Source of the DNA: Caulobacter sp. Root1455
GTDB taxonomy: Bacteria > Pseudomonadota > Alphaproteobacteria > Caulobacterales > Caulobacteraceae
NCBI RefSeq assembly: GCF_001426905.1
Contig: NZ_LMFQ01000024.1
Coordinates: forward strand, 254,669 to 318,668
Direction of reading: 5' to 3'
DNA: 64,000 nucleotides
Position 1 is the first letter of the stretch, and each line of letters begins with the position of its first letter. Below the pieces are notes generated by a model, which had not been told where the DNA came from, searched no databases, and worked only from the letters and a program-made list of their open reading frames with translations. This document shows, piece after piece, positions 57,369 through 64,000 of the stretch. A program made the position numbers and the translations under genes.

Positions 57369-58019
57369 CTAGGCCTCTCCCAGGAAATCCTGAGCGAATT
57401 CCGGGGCCTCGTCGCCGTCCTCCAGCGGGTCCTCGTCCTCGCCTGCCCGCAGGCCCATCGGATCGGGCACGGAAAAGCCCGGCGGCAGGTCCAGGGCCAG
57501 CAGGCCGGCAGCGCGCATCTCGGCGATTCCCGGCAGGTCGCCCAGGTTCGCCAGGCCGTAATGCTCGAGGAAGGCGTCGGTGGTGCCGAAGGTCACGGGG
57601 CGTCCGGGCGTGCGGCGGCGGCCGCGCATCTTGACCAGGCCCAGCTCCAGCAGCACGTCCAGCGTGCCCCGGCTGGCCTGCACGCCGCGCACGGCCTCGA
57701 TCTCGGCCCGGGTCACCGGCTGGTGATAGGCGATGATGGCCAGGGTCTCCTGGGCGGCCTTGGACAGGCGTCGCGGCTCCTCGCGCTCCTCGGTCATCAG
57801 GAAGGCCAGGTCGGCGGCGGTCTGGAACCGCCAACGGCCGGCCACCTGCACCAGCTCGACGCCGCGTCCGGCATGGCGGGCGTGCAGGTCGGCCAGGCCC
57901 GCGCCGATGTCCGCCCCCTCGGGCAGACGCTTGGCCAGGTCCTCGACGCTCAACGGCTCGGCCGCCGCGAACAGCAGGGCCTCGATGCAGCGTTCGGTGA
58001 AGAGTGGGTCCAGCGTCAT
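57369..58019 (-). CDS. scpB: chromosome segregation protein ScpB
   Basis: A 216-residue protein of two winged-helix domains: CIEALLFAAAEPLSVEDLAK near the N-terminus and the family hallmark RLSKAAQETLAIIAYHQPVT, then RAEIEAVRGVQASRGTLDVL. The acidic C-terminus (GEDEDPLEDGDEAPEF) is typical. It dimerises and binds ScpA in the SMC condensin complex that organises the chromosome. It follows scpA on the same strand; a family-A inverted repeat separates them. Confidence 0.96.
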   Translation of the reverse strand: MTLDPLFTERCIEALLFAAAEPLSVEDLAKRLPEGADIGAGLADLHARHAGRGVELVQVAGRWRFQTAADLAFLMTEEREEPRRLSKAAQETLAIIAYHQPVTRAEIEAVRGVQASRGTLDVLLELGLVKMRGRRRTPGRPVTFGTTDAFLEHYGLANLGDLPGIAEMRAAGLLALDLPPGFSVPDPMGLRAGEDEDPLEDGDEAPEFAQDFLGEA

Positions 58020-58024
58020 CCGGC

Positions 58025-58133
58025 CCTCCCCCTGTGGGGGAGGCGATCGCGCAGCGATCGGTGGGGGGATACGGCCGAGGTGGGATCACTCCCCCCTCCG
58101 GCCCGTTCGGGCCGCCTCCCCCACAGGGGGAGG
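58025..58133. repeat. intergenic inverted-repeat element, family A, copy 3
   Basis: A 109-bp element with perfect 19-bp terminal inverted repeats (CCTCCCCCTGTGGGGGAGG) and the GGCGATCGCGCAGCGATCG block. It is shorter than the copies at 29690 and 33411 and has GGCCCGTTCGGGCC in place of the GTCGGC..GCCGAC palindrome. It separates scpA from scpB. Confidence 0.85.
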
Positions 58134-58149
58134 GACTGGATCGTGCGGC

Positions 58150-58974
58150 TCATGCGATCGGCTCCAACGGCTCGGCCCTAGCGCGCAGATAGATGTCCGA
58201 GAACGCCTCCATCTGCCGCGCCTCCAGGATCCCCTCCTTCACCAGCTCCAGGCTGGCCGACAGGGTCGAGGCCAGGTAGCTGGCGGGGCTGGGACCGTCG
58301 GGGTCCTCCTCCCAGCGGTCGACCGGGATGACGCCCGACAGGGTCGTCCAGTCCTTCATCTCGGGCAGCAGGTCGCGCAGGCGGTCACGGGCGTCCTCCA
58401 GCGGATAGGCCTGGGGCGGACGCGGGGCGTAGTGGCGGCCGTGCTCGCGCTTTCGCTGGGTGATGTAGGCGGTCATCAGGGCGTAGAGGTCGCCCTCGAA
58501 GCGGGTCGAGGAGACGATCTTCACCGCCTCGGGGTCGCCGCGCATGAAGACGTCGCGCTTGAGGGTCGGCTGTTCCTTCAGGGCCTCGACGGCCTTGCGC
58601 ATCACGTCCAGCTTGGCCAGGCGGAAGGCCAGCTGGGCGGCCATCTCCTCGGCCGGCGGCTCCTCGGCCTTGGGACGTTCGGGCTTGGGCAGCAGAAGGC
58701 GCGACTTCAGATAGGCCAGCCAGGCGGCCATCACCAGGTAGTCGGCGGCCAGCGAGAAGCGCACCCGGCGGGCCTGCTGCACGAAGGCCAGGTACTGCTC
58801 GGCCAGCTTGGTGATCGACAGCTGCAGCAGGTCGACCTTCTGGCTGCGCGCCAGGGCCAGCAGCACGTGCAGCGGGCCTTCGTAGCCGTCGATGTCGATG
58901 ACCAGCGCGGCGCCGTCCTCGGCCGCCTCGTTGGCCGCCTCGAAGTCGAGCGTGGGCTGGAAGCCCGTGCTCAC
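58150..58974 (-). CDS. scpA: chromosome segregation protein ScpA
   Basis: A 274-residue kleisin. The N-terminus holds the ScpA hallmark YEGPLHVLLALARSQKVDLL, then ADYLVMAAWLAYLKSRLLLP, a Pro/Glu-rich linker (PKPERPKAEEPPAEEM), and a C-terminal winged helix (LSASLELVKEGILEARQMEA) that contacts the SMC head. It bridges the two SMC heads together with ScpB. It overlaps the nagZ stop by 4 bases, so it is translated right after nagZ. Confidence 0.96.
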   Translation of the reverse strand: MSTGFQPTLDFEAANEAAEDGAALVIDIDGYEGPLHVLLALARSQKVDLLQLSITKLAEQYLAFVQQARRVRFSLAADYLVMAAWLAYLKSRLLLPKPERPKAEEPPAEEMAAQLAFRLAKLDVMRKAVEALKEQPTLKRDVFMRGDPEAVKIVSSTRFEGDLYALMTAYITQRKREHGRHYAPRPPQAYPLEDARDRLRDLLPEMKDWTTLSGVIPVDRWEEDPDGPSPASYLASTLSASLELVKEGILEARQMEAFSDIYLRARAEPLEPIA

Positions 58975-59993
58975 GCAAAACGTCCGTCGAAGGCCGCGTC
59001 GAAGCGGGCGCGGGCCTCGGCCACGTCCAGGGGTTCGGGAACCTTGACCAGGCGGCCCATGACCGCCTGCACCCGGCGACGGGCCTCGCGCGACAGCTTG
59101 CCGACGCCCGACATCACGGCCTTCATCTCGGCCATGTCGCCGTTGCAGTGCAGGACCACGTCGCAGCCGGCGGCCAGGCTGTCCTTGGCGCGCTGCTTGA
59201 AGTCGCCCGACAGCGCCTTCATCGACAGGTCGTCGCTCATCAGAAGTCCGTCGAAGCCGATGGACTCTCGAATGACCTTTTTGATCGCCTTGCGCGAGGT
59301 CGTGGCTGGCCGATTGCGGTCGATGGCCGTGTAGACGACGTGCGCCGTCATCGCCATCGGCATGTCCGACAGCACGCGGAACGGCGCGAAGTCGCGGGCG
59401 TCCAGCTCGGCCAGCTTGGCCTTCACGACCGGCAGCTCCAGGTGGCTGTCGGCCATGGCGCGGCCGTGGCCGGGGATGTGCTTGATGATCGGCAGGACGC
59501 CGCCGGCCAGCAGGCCCTCGGCCGCCGCGCGGCCCAGGGTGGCCACCTGTTCGGGGGTGTCGCCATAGGCGCGATCGCCGATGATCTCGTGGCCCTGCGG
59601 GTCCGGCACGTCCAGCACCGGCACGCAGTCGACATTGATCCCCAGCGACAGCAGGTCATGGGCGATCAGGCGAGCGCCCAGGCGGGTGATCTCGCGGGCG
59701 ACCAGCGGGTCGTTGGCCACCAGCTCGCCATAGGCGCGGCCGGGCGGGTACTTCTTCCAGTGGGGTTCGCCGAGCCGGGCGACGCGGCCGCCCTCCTGGT
59801 CGATCAGGATCGGAGCGTCGGCCCGGCCGACCGTCTCGCGCAACGCCGCCGTCAGGGCCCGGACCTGGTTCGGATCGGCGATGTTGCGCTTGAACAGGAT
59901 GAAGCCCCACGGCTTCACGTCCCGGAAGAAAGCGGCCTCTTCCGCCGTCAGGGTGGTCCCGGCGCAGCCGAGGATAGCGGCGGAAATGGCCAA
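58971..59993 (-). CDS. nagZ: beta-N-acetylhexosaminidase NagZ (GH3)
   Basis: A 340-residue cytosolic GH3 enzyme starting MAISAAILGCAGTTLTAEEA. Signatures are ILIDQEGGRVARLGEPHW, the catalytic His/Asp loop IKHIPGHGRAMADSHLELPV and the nucleophile Asp in GLLMSDDLSMKALSG. It removes GlcNAc from anhydro-muropeptides in peptidoglycan recycling, and so links to beta-lactamase induction in other species. Order here is SPOR protein-nagZ-scpA-scpB, a known alphaproteobacterial arrangement. Confidence 0.96.
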   Translation of the reverse strand: MAISAAILGCAGTTLTAEEAAFFRDVKPWGFILFKRNIADPNQVRALTAALRETVGRADAPILIDQEGGRVARLGEPHWKKYPPGRAYGELVANDPLVAREITRLGARLIAHDLLSLGINVDCVPVLDVPDPQGHEIIGDRAYGDTPEQVATLGRAAAEGLLAGGVLPIIKHIPGHGRAMADSHLELPVVKAKLAELDARDFAPFRVLSDMPMAMTAHVVYTAIDRNRPATTSRKAIKKVIRESIGFDGLLMSDDLSMKALSGDFKQRAKDSLAAGCDVVLHCNGDMAEMKAVMSGVGKLSREARRRVQAVMGRLVKVPEPLDVAEARARFDAAFDGRFA

Positions 59994-60005
59994 GCGCCCT
60001 GCTCC

Positions 60006-60818
60006 CTATTTCACGAAGCAGGATTTGCCGGCGGCGGTCAGGGCGTCGCAGAACGCCTTGGCCTCGGCGCGGCTGGCGAAGCCGGTCACGGCGGTGCGGT
60101 AGAGCGTGGCGCCGTTCTTGTCGATCGCCTCGACCCGCTTGCCCTTGCCCGCGGCCATGCCCGGCGCGATGCGGGCGGCGTCGTTCCAGGCCTTGTCGGC
60201 CAGGGCGGTCGAGGACAGGGCGCCGATCTGCACGCTGGCCGGGCCGCCGGCGGAGGCGACGGCGGCCGGCGCGGCGGCGGGCTTGGCCGCGACCGGGGCC
60301 GCGGCCTTGGGCGACACGGCGGCGGTGGCCAGGCCTTCAATCGTTTGCGGCTTGGCGGCGGGCTTGGCCGCCGGGGCGGCCGAGACCGGCGCGCCGGGGG
60401 CGGTGGGCGCGGGCTTGGCCGGTTGCAAGGTCGCGGTCTGGACCGGCGCGGTCGGCGGCGGCGCGGCCGGGCGGGCCAACGGCTCTTCCGGCTTGGCGGC
60501 GAAGGTCGGCGAGGCCTCGGGGGTCTCGTTCTTGTAGATCTGCAGGCCGGCAGCCGGATCGCTGGGCTGGGCGGTCCCGGCCGGCGGCGCGGTCTTCATC
60601 TGGGCGACGGGCTCGCCCACCGTGCGCGGCGGCTCGTTGGGGCCGCGCACGCCGCCGCGATAGATCAGCAGCACCGCGACCACCAGGGTCGCCAGCACCA
60701 CGGCGCTGATGATCAGGGTCATGGGCAGGGGCCGCGAGCCGCGAACAGGCTGACGCGCGTCGAACGAGAGCGGCGCATCGGTGGGCGGCGTGTAGGCGCC
60801 GCGGTGGGGATCGGACAT
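60006..60818 (-). CDS. SPOR-domain membrane protein
   Basis: A 270-residue bitopic protein. A ~30-residue cytosolic head (RGAYTPPTDAPLSFDARQPV) and one membrane span (LPMTLIISAVVLATLVVAVL) are followed by a ~140-residue Pro/Ala-rich periplasmic linker. The C-terminal SPOR domain (VQIGALSSTALADKAWNDAA, RTAVTGFASRAEAKAFCDAL) ends in KSCFVK. SPOR domains bind denuded glycan strands at the septum, so the protein is probably recruited to division sites. It is followed by nagZ after 12 bases, tying it to peptidoglycan recycling. Confidence 0.93.
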   Translation of the reverse strand: MSDPHRGAYTPPTDAPLSFDARQPVRGSRPLPMTLIISAVVLATLVVAVLLIYRGGVRGPNEPPRTVGEPVAQMKTAPPAGTAQPSDPAAGLQIYKNETPEASPTFAAKPEEPLARPAAPPPTAPVQTATLQPAKPAPTAPGAPVSAAPAAKPAAKPQTIEGLATAAVSPKAAAPVAAKPAAAPAAVASAGGPASVQIGALSSTALADKAWNDAARIAPGMAAGKGKRVEAIDKNGATLYRTAVTGFASRAEAKAFCDALTAAGKSCFVK

Positions 60819-60931
60819 TCGCGTCGAGGCTCCAGACTTCCAGGCGCGCGGATCACAGGCCGCGAATCATACGCGCGCAACCGCAGTTTATCGAAGCCCG
60901 ATCCTACCCAGAACCGCCCAGAACGGGGGAG

Positions 60932-62116
60932 TTAGTTCCACACGTCCAGTTGGAACAACTTGCGATGCTCCTCGATGGCGAAACGGTCGGTCATGCCCGC
61001 GATGTAGTCGCAGACCACGCGGGCGCGGCCGGCCTCGTCGCGGTTCTGCGACCGGGCGAACCATTCCGTCGGCAGGACGTCGGGCTCGGCCAGGAAAAGG
61101 CCGAACATCTCGGCCAGAATGCGGCGGGCCTGGCTGCGCGTCCGATTGACGCGCCAGTGGCGATACATCCGCGCGTGCAGGAACTGGCGCAGCCGGGCCA
61201 GGTCCTCGGCCATGTCCGTCGAGAAGGCGACCAGGGCGTGGCCCAGGTTGCGGACATCCTCGGCCGACTGGACGCCGGTGGCGGCGGCGCGCTGCAGGGT
61301 CTCGCCCATGACATCGTCGACCATGGCGCCGATCATCCGCCGCACGGCCTCCAGCCGGGTCAGGCGCAGATCGAGGTCCGGCCGCTCGCTACGCACGGCG
61401 GCCAGGATTGGGCCGATCAGCGGCACGTCCATCAGCTCGTCCAGGGTGAACAGCCCCGCCTCGACCCCGTCGTCGACGTCGTGGTTGTTGTAGGCGATGT
61501 CGTCGGCCAGAGCCGCGACCTGGGCCTCGGCCGAAGCCCAGGTGTTCAGGCCCAGCTTGTATTCGCTGTCGTACTTGGAGATCGCCCTCCAGGACGGCTT
61601 GCCCAGCTTCTCGGTCACCGGGCCGTTGTGCTTGATGATCCCTTCCAGGGTCTCCCAGGTCAGGTTCAGCCCGTTGAAGTCCGGATAGCGGCGCTCCAGC
61701 TCGGTGACGACGCGGAAGGTCTGGACGTTGTGGTCGAAGCCGCCGAAGTCCTTCATGCAAGCCTGCAGCTCGTCCTCGCCGGCGTGGCCGAACGGCGGGT
61801 GGCCGATGTCGTGGCCCAGGGCGATGGTCTCGGCCAGGTCGCTGTCCAGCCCCAACGCGGTCGCCAGCGACCGCGCGACTTGCGCCACTTCCAGCGAATG
61901 GGTCAGGCGGGTGCGGAAGTTGTCGCCTTCGTGGGCGACGAACACCTGGGTCTTTTCCTTCAGCCGGCGAAAGGCCGAGGTGTGGATGATGCGGTCGCGG
62001 TCGCGGGCGAACGGGGTGCGGGTGCGGCTCTCGTCTTCCTGGAAGCGGCGCCCCCGCGATTTGGCCGGATCCTCGGCATAGGGGGCGCGCTGGACGAAGA
62101 AGGGAGTCGACGACAT
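60932..62116 (-). CDS. dgt: deoxyguanosinetriphosphate triphosphohydrolase-like protein
   Basis: A 394-residue HD-domain phosphohydrolase starting [20 protein letters not shown] (ATG at 62114-62116). The signature [20 protein letters not shown] precedes the metal-binding H...HD...D set in [20 protein letters not shown] and [28 protein letters not shown] supplies the last Asp. It hydrolyses dNTPs to nucleosides and tripolyphosphate. The short-form length assigns it to the dGTPase-like subgroup of alphaproteobacteria, whose substrate range is less certain than that of E. coli Dgt. Confidence 0.92.
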   Translation of the reverse strand: MSSTPFFVQRAPYAEDPAKSRGRRFQEDESRTRTPFARDRDRIIHTSAFRRLKEKTQVFVAHEGDNFRTRLTHSLEVAQVARSLATALGLDSDLAETIALGHDIGHPPFGHAGEDELQACMKDFGGFDHNVQTFRVVTELERRYPDFNGLNLTWETLEGIIKHNGPVTEKLGKPSWRAISKYDSEYKLGLNTWASAEAQVAALADDIAYNNHDVDDGVEAGLFTLDELMDVPLIGPILAAVRSERPDLDLRLTRLEAVRRMIGAMVDDVMGETLQRAAATGVQSAEDVRNLGHALVAFSTDMAEDLARLRQFLHARMYRHWRVNRTRSQARRILAEMFGLFLAEPDVLPTEWFARSQNRDEAGRARVVCDYIAGMTDRFAIEEHRKLFQLDVWN

Positions 62117-62194
62117 GGAAGGCCTTTGCTGATCGCCCCCTTTCCCTGGGGCGCGGACACCCTCATATAGGCCAAGCACGGGTTTTCCACAGCC

Positions 62195-62527
62195 ATGACC
62201 GACACAGCCGTTACGCTTTCTTCCAACGCCGCCCGCCGGCTCCGTACGATCTCCGCGGCCGAGGGCCATCCGGTGATGCTGCGCGTCGCCGTCGACGGAG
62301 GCGGCTGCTCGGGATTCCAGTACCGGTTCGACCTGGTCGACAGCGCCGAGCCCGACGACCTGAGGGTCGAGCGCGACGGGGCCGCAGCCCTGGTGGACGT
62401 GATCTCCCTGGCCCTGCTGAAGGGTTCGGAGATCGATTTCGTCGACGAACTGGCCGGCGCCGAGTTCCGCGTCCGCAACCCCAACGCCAAGTCCAGCTGC
62501 GGCTGCGGCGTCAGCTTCTCGATCTAG
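62195..62527 (+). CDS. erpA: iron-sulfur cluster insertion protein ErpA (A-type carrier)
   Basis: A 110-residue protein starting [20 protein letters not shown]. The three cluster-ligand cysteines are all present: [15 protein letters not shown] and SSCGCGVSF near the C-terminus. It carries [Fe-S] clusters to apo-proteins such as those in isoprenoid synthesis and respiration. It is divergent from the dGTPase-like gene across a 78-base gap that must contain both promoters. Confidence 0.94.
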   Translation: MTDTAVTLSSNAARRLRTISAAEGHPVMLRVAVDGGGCSGFQYRFDLVDSAEPDDLRVERDGAAALVDVISLALLKGSEIDFVDELAGAEFRVRNPNAKSSCGCGVSFSI

Positions 62528-62539
62528 AACTCGGTTACC

Positions 62540-62878
62540 GTGCTTCAGGACGCCGTGAAGGGTTTGCTGGAAATTGGCGACACCCTCGCGGATAGTCTGA
62601 GCGTCGAACAATTGTACGCAGCCGAGAAGCGGCTTGACGCCCTCGCCATTCCTTTGTCCGAAGACGACGTTCGGGCGTTGAAGTCCCTACTCCCTCACGA
62701 AGGCGACACCGCGTTCGGACTCAACTGGACCGTTCTGCACAAAATCGAGGCCGCGCCCTGCTGGCCGCTTTGGGACACGCTCAAAGACGAACGCAATGAA
62801 TGGACGCGAATACTTCGCCTGAGACTCGCCGACGCCGGCCTCGTTCCCCCTTCAGATCTCGGTTCGACATCGACCTAG
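62540..62878 (+). CDS. small hypothetical protein, atypical composition
   Basis: A 112-residue protein beginning at a GTG (62540), 12 bases after erpA, with no clear ribosome binding site. The sequence is acidic and helical ([40 protein letters not shown], then [20 protein letters not shown]). The codon use is less GC-biased at third positions than neighbouring genes, suggesting foreign origin. The [15 protein letters not shown] block feels like a family motif, perhaps of small immunity-type proteins, but I cannot name it and do not assign a function. Confidence 0.7.
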   Translation: MLQDAVKGLLEIGDTLADSLSVEQLYAAEKRLDALAIPLSEDDVRALKSLLPHEGDTAFGLNWTVLHKIEAAPCWPLWDTLKDERNEWTRILRLRLADAGLVPPSDLGSTST

Positions 62879-62899
62879 CTGAAGCGGCCAATGGTGAGG

Positions 62900-63238
62900 T
62901 TAGGCCGGCACGAACTGCAGCACCGTGATCGTCGCCGCGGCCCAGGCCACGGGCGCCGCCATGGCCGCCCAGGCGATCGGCTCGCGCCCGCGCCGCCATT
63001 GGATCCAGGCCAGCAGCGGGGCCAGCAGGCAGACCACCCAGAACCCCGCGCCCAGCACGAAGCCCAGCCAGGCCACCGGATTGTACAGCGCGCCCGGCGC
63101 ATCGAACATCAGGGGCGTGAAGATCGCGCCGATCGCGCCCGGCACGGCCAGGACGCCATAGGTGATCGTCGCCAGAACCAGGAGCAGGCGCCGGTTTCGT
63201 CGCGAAATCTGGAACCCCGGCTTGAGCGTGCTCCCCAT
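62900..63238 (-). CDS. small three-span membrane protein, unknown
   Basis: A 112-residue protein. I chose the ATG at 63236-63238 (MGSTLKPGFQISRRNRRLLL); an alternative start 12 codons upstream overlaps the xthA leader. Three membrane spans are visible (LLLVLATITYGVLAVPGAIGA, VAWLGFVLGAGFWVVCLLAP, AWAAMAAPVAWAAATITVL), with a basic N-terminus inside. Not recognised. It is convergent with the 112-residue hypothetical and divergent from xthA. Confidence 0.75.
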   Translation of the reverse strand: MGSTLKPGFQISRRNRRLLLVLATITYGVLAVPGAIGAIFTPLMFDAPGALYNPVAWLGFVLGAGFWVVCLLAPLLAWIQWRRGREPIAWAAMAAPVAWAAATITVLQFVPA

Positions 63239-63273
63239 GCGCCCTAGCCTCCCGCCGCTGACTGGAGCCGTCA

Positions 63274-64000
63274 ATGCGCATCGCCACCTGGAACGTCAAT
63301 TCCGTCAACGCTCGCCTGGAGAGAGTCCTGGAGTGGTTCGAATCGGCCGCGCCCGACGTGGCCGTGCTCCAGGAGATCAAGTGCGTCGACGAGAAGTTCC
63401 CGACCGAGGCCTTCGAGCGCCTGGGCTACAACGTCGCCGTCCACGGCCAGAAGACCTACAACGGCGTGGCCATGCTCTCGAAGTTTCCGATGGAGGACGT
63501 GCGCAAGGGCCTGCCCTTGCTGCATGACGACGAGATCGACGAGCAGTCGCGCTATATCGAGGCGGTGATCGCCGCGCCGATGCCGTTCCGGATGATCGGC
63601 ATCTATCTGCCCAACGGCAATCCGGTCGGCACCGAGAAGTTCGCCTACAAGCTGGCCTGGATGAAGCGCCTGCACGCCCACGCCCAGGGCCTGCTGGCCC
63701 TTGAGGAGCCGCTGGCCATCGCCGGCGACTACAACGTCATCCCCGAGGTCGAGGACGTGGCCAATCCCGAGGCCTGGCTGGGCGACGCCCTGTTCCAGCC
63801 CGAGAGCCGGGGTGCGTTCCGGGCCCTGAAGAACCTGGGCTTCACCGACGCCTACATGCAGGCCGACGGCGCGCCGGGCGGCTACACCTTCTGGGATTAC
63901 CAGGCCGGCGCGTGGCCTCGGAACCTGGGAATCCGCATCGACCACCTGCTGCTGTCGCCCCAGGCGGCGGACAAGCTGGCCGGGGTCGTCATCCATCGCG
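63274..64000 (+). CDS. xthA: exodeoxyribonuclease III (3' end outside window)
   Basis: The first ~242 residues of an EEP-family nuclease starting MRIATWNVNSVNARLERVLE. Asn7 and Glu34 (VAVLQEIKCVD) bind the metal, with YNGVAMLSK, IGIYLPNGNPVGTEKFAYKL, the catalytic Asp-Asn pair in AIAGDYNVIPEVEDV, and the TFWDYQAGAWPRNLGIRIDH segment that leads to the last His (beyond the window). It is an AP endonuclease and 3'-5' exonuclease in base-excision repair. GGAGCCGTCA precedes the ATG. Confidence 0.95.
   Translation, partial: MRIATWNVNSVNARLERVLEWFESAAPDVAVLQEIKCVDEKFPTEAFERLGYNVAVHGQKTYNGVAMLSKFPMEDVRKGLPLLHDDEIDEQSRYIEAVIAAPMPFRMIGIYLPNGNPVGTEKFAYKLAWMKRLHAHAQGLLALEEPLAIAGDYNVIPEVEDVANPEAWLGDALFQPESRGAFRALKNLGFTDAYMQADGAPGGYTFWDYQAGAWPRNLGIRIDHLLLSPQAADKLAGVVIHR

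Overview
The window is about 68% GC and reads as chromosomal DNA of a Caulobacter-type alphaproteobacterium. The evidence is a GcrA-family regulator, a four-LysM DipM division factor with a degenerate LytM domain, the lpxC-bamD-recN-ligA neighbourhood, a tatABC operon next to scpAB-nagZ-SPOR, and yajC-secD-secF followed by homologues of the complex I assembly factors NDUFAF3 and NDUFAF6. Genes are dense, often overlap by 1 or 4 bases, and are mostly housekeeping. I see no CRISPR array, intact prophage or transposase.

Layout. 1-4.2 kb: the 5' part of a quinone oxidoreductase gene, an exported serine hydrolase, an intact tRNA-Thr(TGT), and a ~1.4 kb insert-like segment (frameshifted zinc-ribbon ORF, lower-GC methyltransferase) closed by a damaged second tRNA-Thr copy. 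4.2-6.5 kb: a strong small-RNA candidate on the minus strand, then a coupled three-gene operon (esterase, DUF188 protein, ArfB ribosome rescue). 6.5-12.5 kb: GNAT, MarR, GcrA paralogue, lipoprotein cytochrome c, tandem SnoaL proteins, and a stand-alone AceE-like transketolase. 12.5-18.5 kb: RND efflux pair, an outer-membrane-like protein coupled to a class II aldolase. 18.6-26.3 kb: spermidine-synthase-like protein, smpB, dapA, lytic transglycosylase, and a tetR-led BtuFCD-type importer operon. 26.5-31 kb: glycosyltransferase, two RNA methyltransferases, DUF2147 protein, exonuclease.

31-43 kb: ligA, an unexplained ~1 kb gap rich in inverted repeats, acyltransferase, recN, bamD, lpxC, an S9 peptidase and an unknown membrane protein. 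43-48 kb: the Sec accessory/complex I assembly cluster. 48-54.3 kb: DUF815 ATPase, dipM, pcm-surE and serS. 54.6-64 kb: duplicated-domain UrcA protein, tatABC, scpAB-nagZ-SPOR, a dGTPase-like protein, erpA, two small unknown genes and the 5' part of xthA.

The parts most worth a second look are the tRNA-Thr-flanked segment, the ~80-nt small RNA with two exposed anti-Shine-Dalgarno-like motifs, several families of intergenic elements with terminal inverted repeats (one carrying a terminator inside it), and the unassigned DNA upstream of ligA. The domain and family assignments come from reading translated sequence. No database search was run.
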